This document shows positions 1-5,668 of a stretch of 6,551 nucleotides of DNA, piece by piece. The position numbers and the translations under genes are program-made. Within the stretch, counting starts at the first letter, position 1; each line of letters opens with the position of its first letter. Location of the stretch: the NCBI GenBank assembly GCA_945876405.1, contig CAMCOJ010000121.1, positions 1 through 6,551 of the forward strand, in the 5' to 3' direction. The notes beneath the pieces are model-generated. The model was not told where the DNA came from. It searched no databases and saw only the letters and a list, made by a program, of their open reading frames with translations. The DNA is from an uncultured Ruminococcus sp. (GTDB taxonomy: Bacteria > Bacillota > Clostridia > Oscillospirales > Ruminococcaceae).

Positions 1-34
1 ACATCCTCACTATTATATAAGTTTATAGGAAGAT

Positions 35-67
35 AAAATACACCGTGCATAAAGCAGGGTGTTTTTT
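35..67. terminator. Rho-independent terminator at the end of the leftward operon, probably bidirectional
   Basis: An inverted repeat pairs ACACC (40-44) with GGTGT (58-62). Inside it TGC (46-48) pairs with GCA (54-56) around a short ATAAA loop, with one G-G mismatch. Flanking AAAA (35-38) and TTTT (64-67) extend the stem after a mismatch. On the plus strand the stem is followed by a T-rich run, and on the minus strand by ATTTTATCTT, so it can end transcription from either side. The stop codon of the leftward GGDEF gene lies within the T-run, so the hairpin sits immediately after that gene. Any rightward gene it may serve lies outside the window. Confidence 0.7.
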
Positions 68-1610
68 ATTTGATTGAATCAAGTTCAATAATTTCCTTAC
101 CTGATGCAGCGTTTGCTTCGTTCATGTTCATTATGCTTTTAAGTGACGGAATTACGGAAATATTGATATTATTACTTTTACGGGCAGCAGCCACACTGTA
201 GTAAACATTAATCGTCCCGTCGCCTATATTTACCGGCATGGAAAGATTTTTTACCGCACGGCTAAGTTCTGAGAAAAATACATCTTTTGCATCATCTCCT
301 CCTGAACGCTCCGTTACAACAAAGAATTCATCAGAACCGGTTCTGTAAACCACGGAATTAGGGAAACATTTTTTCAGTACAGCCGAAGCTGCGACCAGTA
401 CCATGTCTCCGGCCTCTTCTCCGTACAGAATATTTATCTCGCTGAACCTTCTGACATTGAACATGGCAAAATAATAAACGTGACCAGCTTCACAGCTTAT
501 CTTTCCTTCCTCAAAGTCATTTGAAAATGAAACACGGTTTTTCATGTCAGTAAGCATATCCCTGAAAAGCGCATTGCTGAGATTTTCTCTGGTTTTCTCC
601 TGCTTTTCCACAACTTTGTTCAGACGCTGTGAAGTGTCTTCATGCTTTTTGTTTATTATATTGAAGATAACAATAAGCAGAATGCAGAAAATGATGAATA
701 TTATCAGATAACTGCGCATATTGCCGGTAAGGCTGTACATCTCATCCTCTGTATCATTCATCATAAATATCCAGCCTCTGTCAGCCATATATGAATACAT
801 TGATACATATTTTATGCCATCCGCTTCATATGTAAACTTTCCGCTGGAATTATCCTTTGTTCCGTTTAATACGTCACAGAGAAGAATGAGTTCCGGAATA
901 TTTCCCCCGGTTACAGATACGCCCGAATCACTGCAGAATATATATTCTTTATTTGCGGCATCCATCATACTGTAAAACGAACTATCCGTATCACGCTCAC
1001 TTAATGAATCAAGCAGGTTTATAAGCCCATCCGTATAAACTCCGATGCCTACAATCCCGGCAGGCGAATTTTCACTGTTAAAAACGACCTTGTACATAGA
1101 CAATATCTGCTTTCCGCTTGCAGGTGAAGAAATAACGCCTGACTCAAAAATACCGTCTTCTGAATTCAGAAGCGCCTTCTGAAGTTCTTCAAGCGCTCCT
1201 CCGGAACGTGTTGTCATACCTGAAACCTTGCTGTTCGTATGTGCAAGGACATGAGTATTCCATTCGCTTACATAAATTCCTTCAAGATTAACGATATCCC
1301 CTGAAAACGACTCTGTATACGCCTGTGCCGCACTTCTTGCCTCATCATCTGAAGGATTTTCAAGAACGTTCAGTATCTCTCCTGCGTGGCTGTATTCTGA
1401 AAGGGTCTTTCTTATATTTTCGACATAATTAAGTATTATCCTGCTCCGTTCTTCAGCAATTGTCATCATATAAGTATCTGAACTTTTTGTAGCCTCTTTG
1501 CTTATAAGCTGAGTTACTCCTATTGATATGCCGAACATAAGTATCAGCTGCACAATCAGAAGAATATTAAGTGCTGAAAAGGATTTTTTTCTGCGTTCCA
1601 ATGGTCTCAT
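66..1610 (-). CDS. Membrane sensor protein with extracytoplasmic Cache-like region and degenerate GGDEF domain
   Basis: This is a 514-residue membrane protein. A basic N-terminus (RPLERRKK) precedes a first membrane segment at about residues 14-36. A long extracytoplasmic region follows (about 37-297), with the length and pattern of a double Cache ligand-binding module. A second membrane segment lies at about 301-320, then a charged probable coiled-coil linker (about 321-350), then a GGDEF domain (about 351-505). The domain opens with DMLTDMKNR (351-359, canonical DxLTGLxNR) and its signature is GSDEF (425-429), not GGDEF. The first metal-binding Asp of the usual DxDxFKxxND motif is Asn385 in FNVRRFSEIN, and no RxxD inhibitory site is seen. 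Known family members make cyclic di-GMP. With the altered metal ligand and Gly-to-Ser change, this copy may be inactive or act as a binding or scaffold domain (inference). It lies 11 bases downstream of the deaminase-like gene and is probably co-transcribed. The exact Cache subtype is not certain. Confidence 0.85.
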   Translation of the reverse strand: MRPLERRKKSFSALNILLIVQLILMFGISIGVTQLISKEATKSSDTYMMTIAEERSRIILNYVENIRKTLSEYSHAGEILNVLENPSDDEARSAAQAYTESFSGDIVNLEGIYVSEWNTHVLAHTNSKVSGMTTRSGGALEELQKALLNSEDGIFESGVISSPASGKQILSMYKVVFNSENSPAGIVGIGVYTDGLINLLDSLSERDTDSSFYSMMDAANKEYIFCSDSGVSVTGGNIPELILLCDVLNGTKDNSSGKFTYEADGIKYVSMYSYMADRGWIFMMNDTEDEMYSLTGNMRSYLIIFIIFCILLIVIFNIINKKHEDTSQRLNKVVEKQEKTRENLSNALFRDMLTDMKNRVSFSNDFEEGKISCEAGHVYYFAMFNVRRFSEINILYGEEAGDMVLVAASAVLKKCFPNSVVYRTGSDEFFVVTERSGGDDAKDVFFSELSRAVKNLSMPVNIGDGTINVYYSVAAARKSNNINISVIPSLKSIMNMNEANAASGKEIIELDSIK

Positions 1611-1616
1611 CCTTTC
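1599..1616 (-). promoter_or_regulatory. Ribosome binding site and start-codon ambiguity of the GGDEF gene
   Basis: On the minus strand the purine-rich GAAAGG (1611-1616) abuts the ATG (1608-1610) with no spacer, which is poor geometry for initiation at that ATG. The fourth codon, TTG (1599-1601), lies nine bases from GAAAGG, a normal spacing. The true start may be this TTG, shortening the protein by three residues. Alternatively the gene may be translated by coupling to the deaminase-like gene just upstream. The membrane topology is unaffected. Confidence 0.4.
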
Positions 1617-1621
1617 AAATT

Positions 1622-2266
1622 TTATTCATCTTTTAATATATTGCTGAGCTTGTTTTTCAGAATATTGTTTACACCCTTCTGGTTAGCACGAACCGGAACA
1701 GCTCCGTTAAATACGGAACCCGGATTTGTAACACTAACCTGTGAAACAGGACTGCCGCTGCCTGACGGCGCAAACGTTCCTTGTGCATTAGTGTAAAGCG
1801 ACGCTCCCCGCGTACTTTCAGGGATACTTGTATAAACACTGCAGAACCCGCTGTCACTGCGCCGTGTCTGACATTCTGTTCCGGATGCAAACTTGCTGAC
1901 ATCTGTTATCAGAATATTTCCGCCCGGAGTTACAACGACAGTATCTTTGTTTTCCGGATTAAGTGAAAGAACATAATCTATGCATCCGTTACACGGAAGA
2001 AGCGGCGAAACACTGCAGGAATTGTAAACTATCATAGCTTTTATTTTAGACTGCCCTTCATCAAGCATCATTTTTACAGCTGATATCTCAGCATGAACAT
2101 TCTGAGATACATTTCCGCTTGTAATATATTCATTAAATCCTTTATAAATATTTCCGTTTCCTGCACAGATTACACATACAGTATCCCCCGGGACAGGGTT
2201 ATGTCTCTTGTCATATCTTTTTCTTATAGCATCAACTGCTATATCAATCATAAATCTGTAATTCAT
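1622..2266 (-). CDS. Cytidine-deaminase-fold protein with a long low-complexity C-terminal tail
   Basis: This 214-residue soluble protein has the zinc-dependent cytidine deaminase fold in its first ~125 residues. HAE (58-60) supplies a zinc-binding His and the catalytic proton-shuttle Glu, and PCNGC (91-95) supplies the two zinc-binding Cys. The spacing and the preceding GFNEYITSGNVSQN segment resemble free nucleoside deaminases (Cdd/blasticidin-S deaminase type) more than TadA. Residues ~125-195 are rich in Ser, Gly, Thr and Pro and look disordered. The last ~17 residues (GVNNILKNKLSNILKDE) look like a short amphipathic helix. Ordinary Cdd is ~130 residues, so this tail is an unusual addition. 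The gene is first in a leftward operon with the GGDEF membrane sensor. Its ribosome site AGGGAG (2278-2283) sits 11 bases from the ATG, slightly far. The substrate cannot be told from sequence: cytidine salvage, a modified nucleoside, or a regulatory role are all possible. Confidence 0.8.
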   Translation of the reverse strand: MNYRFMIDIAVDAIRKRYDKRHNPVPGDTVCVICAGNGNIYKGFNEYITSGNVSQNVHAEISAVKMMLDEGQSKIKAMIVYNSCSVSPLLPCNGCIDYVLSLNPENKDTVVVTPGGNILITDVSKFASGTECQTRRSDSGFCSVYTSIPESTRGASLYTNAQGTFAPSGSGSPVSQVSVTNPGSVFNGAVPVRANQKGVNNILKNKLSNILKDE

Positions 2267-2345
2267 TTTTCAGCACACTCCCTTTTTGATATTTTGTAAA
2301 ATTCAGTATACAGCAAAGACTCAGTTGTGCATTTGTCACAGTTTT

Positions 2346-2370
2346 ATGTATAGCCAATACATCCATGTAT
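2346..2370. promoter_or_regulatory. Triple ATGTAT/ATACAT half-site cluster, candidate operator
   Basis: Three six-base half-sites alternate in orientation: ATGTAT (2346-2351), ATACAT (2357-2362) and ATGTAT (2365-2370), with spacers of five and two bases. The cluster covers the predicted start of the leftward transcript (about 2368) and its first bases, a typical repressor position. In RNA the two left half-sites could form a six-pair hairpin with a five-base loop at the 5' end of the leader. Operator versus RNA stem cannot be decided from one sequence. Confidence 0.4.
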
Positions 2371-2374
2371 GTTT

Positions 2375-2403
2375 ATTATAACATAACAGATTCAATATAT
2401 CAA
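2375..2403 (-). promoter_or_regulatory. Sigma-A promoter of the deaminase-GGDEF operon
   Basis: On the minus strand TTGATA (2398-2403) and a perfect TATAAT (2375-2380) are separated by 17 bases, and the spacer ends in TGT, giving an extended -10. Transcription should begin near 2368, leaving an untranslated leader of about 100 bases before the ATG at 2266. Confidence 0.75.
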
Positions 2404-2441
2404 TATGCAGTATAACAAAAAATATCACATTCCGCATATGC

Positions 2442-2472
2442 AAAAAACCCCTAAAAAATTTCTCTCCAAAAA
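2442..2472 (+). promoter_or_regulatory. A-tracts upstream of the thrH promoter, possible UP element
   Basis: Three runs of five or six A (2442-2447, 2453-2458, 2468-2472) lie directly upstream of the thrH -35 box. Their centres are about 11 and 15 bases apart. Such tracts can bend DNA and contact the RNA polymerase alpha subunit. This fits a strongly expressed gene, but the call is inference from composition. Confidence 0.35.
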
Positions 2473-2501
2473 TTGATTATTCTCCCTCTTTGTGATATAA
2501 T
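2473..2501 (+). promoter_or_regulatory. Sigma-A promoter of thrH
   Basis: TTGATT (2473-2478) and a perfect TATAAT (2496-2501) are separated by 17 bases, and the spacer ends in TGA, an extended -10. The predicted start near 2508 gives a leader of about 97 bases. This is among the best promoters in the window. Confidence 0.8.
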
Positions 2502-2503
2502 TT

Positions 2504-2539
2504 TATAGGGAAAGAAAAAATTAATTTAATTTTCCTATA
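2504..2539 (+). other. Leader hairpin 1 of thrH
   Basis: TATAGG (2504-2509) is complementary to CCTATA (2534-2539). The stem continues with AAA/TTT after one unpaired G, and the A/T-rich loop contains a smaller palindrome. The first bases of the left arm fall at or just before the predicted transcription start, so the full stem forms in RNA only if transcription starts slightly upstream. It may otherwise act as a DNA operator. Confidence 0.35.
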
Positions 2540-2542
2540 ATC

Positions 2543-2576
2543 TGACTAACAGAACGCAGACAAATGCGTACAGTCA
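2543..2576 (+). other. Leader hairpin 2 of thrH, nested inverted repeats
   Basis: Two nested pairs occur in the transcribed leader: TGACT (2543-2547) with AGTCA (2572-2576), and inside it ACGCA (2554-2558) with TGCGT (2565-2569) around a six-base loop. Together they make a stem with an asymmetric internal loop (6 by 2 bases). It ends 14 bases before the AGGAGG ribosome site. It could tune translation or mRNA stability. No known riboswitch consensus was recognised. Confidence 0.4.
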
Positions 2577-2604
2577 AACATATTTTTTACAGGAGGACTC
2601 TACA

Positions 2605-3213
2605 ATGTCTATGTATATTACATGTCTCGATCTCGAAGGTGTACTCGTTCCTGAAATCTGGATTGCCTTTGCTGAAGCAACCGGTATTCCTGAACTCAAG
2701 AGAACTACACGTGAGGAACCTGATTACGACAAGCTCATGAAATACAGAATTAATATTCTTAAGGAACACGGACTTGGTCTTAAGGAAATTCAGGATACTA
2801 TCGCAAAGATAGACCCGATGCCGGGTGCAAAGGAATTTCTTGATGAGCTCCGTTCAATCTGCCAGGTAATAATCATCAGTGATACTTTCTCACAGTTTGC
2901 CGGTCCTCTTATGGAGAAGCTCGGTTTCCCTACTATCTTCTGCAATACACTTGAAGTTGCTGAAAACGGTGAGATCACAGGTTTCAGAATGCGAGTTGAA
3001 AATTCAAAGTATACAACAGTCAAGGCGCTCCAGTCTATCGGCTTTGAAACAATCGCAAGCGGTGACAGCCACAACGACCTCGGAATGATCCGTGCAAGCA
3101 AGGCAGGATTCCTCTTTAAGAGTCCTGACAGCATAAAGGCTGAAAATCCTGACCTCCCTGCATACGAAACATACGAAGAGCTTATGAACGCTATCAAAAG
3201 CGCAATGAACTGA
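2605..3213 (+). CDS. thrH: ThrH-type phosphoserine phosphatase/homoserine phosphotransferase (HAD family)
   Basis: This 202-residue cytoplasmic HAD-superfamily protein closely resembles Pseudomonas ThrH (about 205 residues) along its whole length. Recognisable family stretches include CLDLEGVLVPEIWIAFAE near the N-terminus. HAD motif I is DLEG with nucleophile Asp9; ThrH has the same Glu at +2 instead of the usual Asp. Motif II is SDTF (Ser92), motif III probably Lys135, and motif IV GDSHND (153-158). ThrH removes phosphate from L-phosphoserine and can pass it to homoserine, linking serine and threonine synthesis; in this host it may serve as the phosphoserine phosphatase (inference). The start is well supported by AGGAGG (2591-2596) eight bases upstream of the ATG. 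The gene is monocistronic between its own promoter and terminator. Codon choice (AAG, CTC and CTT favoured) appears more selective than in neighbouring genes, consistent with high expression. Confidence 0.92.
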   Translation: MSMYITCLDLEGVLVPEIWIAFAEATGIPELKRTTREEPDYDKLMKYRINILKEHGLGLKEIQDTIAKIDPMPGAKEFLDELRSICQVIIISDTFSQFAGPLMEKLGFPTIFCNTLEVAENGEITGFRMRVENSKYTTVKALQSIGFETIASGDSHNDLGMIRASKAGFLFKSPDSIKAENPDLPAYETYEELMNAIKSAMN

Positions 3214-3227
3214 TTATAAGTATTTTT

Positions 3228-3259
3228 AAACCCTGCCGGACAAGCTCCGTGCAGGGTTT
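3228..3259. terminator. Terminator shared by thrH and the convergent phosphopantetheinyl transferase gene
   Basis: AAACCCTGC (3228-3236) pairs perfectly with GCAGGGTTT (3251-3259). CGGA (3237-3240) and TCCG (3246-3249) extend the stem past a single bulged T, around a CAAGC loop. It begins 14 bases after the thrH stop. The plus-strand tail (CTTCTATATATT) is pyrimidine-rich, whereas the minus-strand tail is weaker, so termination should be best for thrH. Confidence 0.85.
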
Positions 3260-3262
3260 CTT

Positions 3263-3904
3263 CTATATATTCCTGAAAAACTCATAAATTTCTTCCGACT
3301 TAATTATTTCGCAGTATATCTCATCTTCAGATTCCGTACATACGGTGACAGTATATTCATCGAGATCAAATCTTTCAAACCTGCAGCCAGTTGAACCATC
3401 AAGTACGCTGAATGTATTCAGGCCCCGGGAAAGTCCTTCACCGGTATATTTAATATAAGCCTCCTTGGAAGTCCACACTTCCGCAAAGCTCAGATTCTGC
3501 CCGGTATTCCCGTATATCCTGCTGTACTCATCCCCGGTAAAATATCTACGGGCAATTTTTTCATTTCCACGGTCCTTCCTTTCAATATCAATTCCGGCAT
3601 TTTCTCTGCTGCATACCAGTGCAATATACTTCCCCGAATGGGAAAATGAAAAATGAAAGTCACCTCTGCCATGAAGAAACGGTTTCCCGTGTTCCCCGTA
3701 GTCAAATGAAATATCCTGATTTTCCATACCCAATTCCGTAATTATTTCCTTACGTACCGCAAGTTCAGCAGTAACGCTCAGCACCCTGTCCCTGTCCGAA
3801 CGGATTCTTGCCGCTCTTTCCTGCCTTTCTGAAGAAATATACTTAATATAACCAGATATATCACAGTTCCCGTCAGCCTCAGTAATTATAATTTTCAAAA
3901 TCAT
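3263..3904 (-). CDS. Sfp-type 4'-phosphopantetheinyl transferase superfamily protein
   Basis: This 213-residue cytoplasmic enzyme transfers the phosphopantetheine arm of coenzyme A to a serine of a carrier protein. Its length matches Sfp (about 224). Family signatures are GKPFLHGRGDFHFSFSHSG, with the SHSG motif at 88-91, GIDIE (104-108), and WTSKEAYIK (144-152) followed by GEGLSRGLNTFSV. By analogy with Sfp the magnesium ligands are Asp106, Glu108 and Glu148, all present, so the enzyme should be active. No polyketide or peptide synthetase is nearby, so the carrier protein served is unknown; fatty-acid ACP or a distant biosynthetic cluster are both possible. The gene has its own strong promoter (3934-3962) and a short leader, with a purine-rich AGAAGGGCGGA stretch just before the ATG. 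Nothing suggests truncation. Confidence 0.92.
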   Translation of the reverse strand: MILKIIITEADGNCDISGYIKYISSERQERAARIRSDRDRVLSVTAELAVRKEIITELGMENQDISFDYGEHGKPFLHGRGDFHFSFSHSGKYIALVCSRENAGIDIERKDRGNEKIARRYFTGDEYSRIYGNTGQNLSFAEVWTSKEAYIKYTGEGLSRGLNTFSVLDGSTGCRFERFDLDEYTVTVCTESEDEIYCEIIKSEEIYEFFRNI

Positions 3905-3933
3905 TCCGCCCTTCTCTGAAATTATCAGATACT

Positions 3934-3962
3934 ATTTTAGCACCAGACAAGTACTATGTCAA
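3934..3962 (-). promoter_or_regulatory. Sigma-A promoter of the phosphopantetheinyl transferase gene
   Basis: On the minus strand a perfect TTGACA (3957-3962) lies 17 bases from TAAAAT (3934-3939), and the spacer ends in TGC, an extended -10. The predicted start near 3927 leaves a leader of about 23 bases. Confidence 0.8.
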
Positions 3963-3977
3963 ATAAATGTGAAAATC

Positions 3978-3995
3978 ATTTGCATTCAGGCAAAT
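3978..3995. promoter_or_regulatory. ATTTGC-N6-GCAAAT inverted repeat, candidate operator
   Basis: A perfect six-base inverted repeat (3978-3983 and 3990-3995) lies between the divergent -35 boxes, 15 bases beyond the leftward -35 and 7 bases before the rightward one. Its place between two promoters fits a binding site for a dimeric regulator acting on one or both genes. The protein is unknown. Confidence 0.4.
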
Positions 3996-4002
3996 ATCAT
4001 TA

Positions 4003-4037
4003 TTGCTAAATGGAACAAAACATGGTATACTTATAAT
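4003..4037 (+). promoter_or_regulatory. Promoter of the glycosyltransferase-tadA/ung operon
   Basis: TTGCTA (4003-4008) is 17 bases from TATACT (4026-4031), and the spacer ends in TGG, an extended -10. A perfect TATAAT (4032-4037) follows at once but lacks a well-placed -35, so it may be a second start or simply melt easily. The leader is about 30 bases and ends with AGGAG (4058-4062), seven bases from the ATG. Confidence 0.65.
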
Positions 4038-4069
4038 GTTAGTCAAAAATTTCAGTCAGGAGAATAGTA

Positions 4070-5668
4070 ATGAAAAAATTCAACATATCGGAAAGTGAGA
4101 AATATATAAAAAATCTCATATGCGTACTTATGATTATCATAATGGGATTTTTGTTTTTTGAAAGTTTTATACATACCATGCGTCTTACGAACACATCTGA
4201 AATGTTTGAAGGGATAAGTTATCATCATGACAACTTCATTTTCAATGCAGTATATATGGCAGCAGTCCTCCTGATATCATCATTTATTATGCCAAAACTT
4301 GAAAAGATACCAGTAAAGTTTTTCACTGCTTTACTTTCTGTCACAACAATTACTCTCGGAACAATATGGGTTATTTCATCACAGGCCTCACCGATAAATG
4401 ACCAGTACTGCGTGGCAAATGCCGCAAATATGGCTGCGGAAAACAATTATACCTTTATGGAGGACAGATACTTCAGCAACTATCCTTTCCAGCTTGGAAT
4501 GGTGCTTTTCTACGAGATACAGATACGGCTCTTCAGCAGATTCTGCGATACGATAATCTATACTGAGATTATCAACGTTATCTGCCTCGCTCTTGCGTAT
4601 GCAGGGCTTATCACACTTATCGGAAAACTTTTTGACAACAAAAGAATGCAGATTTTCTCCGCAATCGCGATGATGTTCTCCGTTCAGCCGGTTCTCTACA
4701 CAACGTTTGTCTACGCTGTAATTCCGGGAATTACATTCACCATATATGCACTGCTCTTTGAGATTAAATATTTTGAAACGGAAAGCAGGAGAAAATACAT
4801 TTTTGCGCTTCTCTCAGTTATTTTTATGGCACTGGCTGTAATGGTAAAAACAAACAATTATATCGGACTGGTTGCACTGATTGTATGTGCCGCAGTAAAA
4901 TTTCTTAAAAGAAAGAAAATCGCAGACCTTGTCTATATAGCTGTACTGGCCGCTGTTTCAGTAAACATTCTCTCTGCGGTATCTTTTTTATACGAAAAAA
5001 GAAGCGGAACAGAGCTTGGCGAACCTGTTCCTATGACAGGTTACATAGCAATGGGTCTTGATGATCCCCACGGTGTTCTCGGCTGCAACGCAAAGGGCTG
5101 GTACAGTAACTACTACACCACGGGAAATCACTATAATCATAACTACGAAACAAAAAAATCCTCCGAATTTGCAGTAAATGCAATTAAGGAAAAGCTTAAA
5201 TATTTCGTCTCCGATTATGCCTATGCAAACGACTTCTTCTATGAAAAAAACACTTCACAGTGGAATGAGCCTTCATTCGCCTGCCTGTGGATTAACCTCA
5301 TTGTATACAGATTTAACGGGGCTGAGCCGGGGAAATTAGCCGCAAAGGTTATTGAAACGAATGCAGGCGACAGCTGGTCAGGTCTTTACGAGTACATGAA
5401 TGTATTCCAGATGCTAATCTATATGAGTGCATTTGCAGGGGTATTTGTATGTTTTAAAAAGAAGGATATTTTCTGCTCTTCTCTCATACTTATTGTACTC
5501 GGGGGATTTATGTACCATATGATATTTGAAGGAAAATCACAGTATATCATGCCTTACTTCATACTTCTCACAGGATTTTCCGGTGTAGGAACTGAAGTTC
5601 TCGTGTCGAAAACATCTTCATTTATAAACAGCAGAAAAAAGGCTGATGAAAAGACGGCTGAACAGTAA
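4070..5668 (+). CDS. Polytopic GT-C-type glycosyltransferase-like membrane protein (GT39/PMT-like)
   Basis: This 532-residue integral membrane protein has about 10-12 hydrophobic segments. One lies near residues 15-36, two between 55 and 105, most of the rest between 160 and 310, and the last group between 442 and 515. A long hydrophilic loop (about 311-441) separates the last two groups. GT-C-like features include an acidic residue in the first large loop (SPINDQ, Asp111), [10 protein letters not shown] (134-143), [10 protein letters not shown] (from 321) leading into a Tyr/Asn-rich loop, and EGKSQYIMP (487-495). The last recalls the E-x-RY-x-P motif of PMT/GT39-like proteins. Such enzymes move a sugar from a lipid-linked donor to a polymer or protein on the outer membrane face; donor and acceptor are unknown here. 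The start is supported by AGGAG seven bases upstream. The gene leads an operon and its stop codon overlaps the next start by one base. The family is confident, the exact role is not. Confidence 0.8.
   Translation: MKKFNISESEKYIKNLICVLMIIIMGFLFFESFIHTMRLTNTSEMFEGISYHHDNFIFNAVYMAAVLLISSFIMPKLEKIPVKFFTALLSVTTITLGTIWVISSQASPINDQYCVANAANMAAENNYTFMEDRYFSNYPFQLGMVLFYEIQIRLFSRFCDTIIYTEIINVICLALAYAGLITLIGKLFDNKRMQIFSAIAMMFSVQPVLYTTFVYAVIPGITFTIYALLFEIKYFETESRRKYIFALLSVIFMALAVMVKTNNYIGLVALIVCAAVKFLKRKKIADLVYIAVLAAVSVNILSAVSFLYEKRSGTELGEPVPMTGYIAMGLDDPHGVLGCNAKGWYSNYYTTGNHYNHNYETKKSSEFAVNAIKEKLKYFVSDYAYANDFFYEKNTSQWNEPSFACLWINLIVYRFNGAEPGKLAAKVIETNAGDSWSGLYEYMNVFQMLIYMSAFAGVFVCFKKKDIFCSSLILIVLGGFMYHMIFEGKSQYIMPYFILLTGFSGVGTEVLVSKTSSFINSRKKADEKTAEQ

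Larger units (their letters stand above)
2267..2604. other. Divergent intergenic control region between the deaminase-like gene and thrH
   Basis: These 338 bases contain no credible gene. The stretch holds a leftward promoter (2375-2403) with a leader of about 100 bases toward the deaminase-like gene and a rightward promoter (2473-2501) with a leader of similar length toward thrH. The two -35 elements are about 70 bases apart, separated by A/T-rich DNA with an 8-base palindrome GCATATGC (2434-2441). Each leader contains inverted repeats, listed separately. No known riboswitch class was recognised. Confidence 0.75.

Noticed and set aside
2434..2441. GCATATGC palindrome between the divergent promoters as an operator
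   Set aside because: Eight-base palindromes of this composition are common by chance in A/T-rich DNA, and there are no repeated copies or extended symmetry nearby.
2536..2541. Second TATAAT in the thrH leader
   Set aside because: There is no acceptable -35 about 17 bases upstream (the sequence there is AGAAAA) and no TG extension, whereas the promoter at 2473-2501 is near perfect.
2790..3197. Long reverse-strand open frame inside thrH
   Set aside because: It is antisense to a gene with clear family motifs. It has no ribosome site or recognisable domain and is best explained by codon bias.
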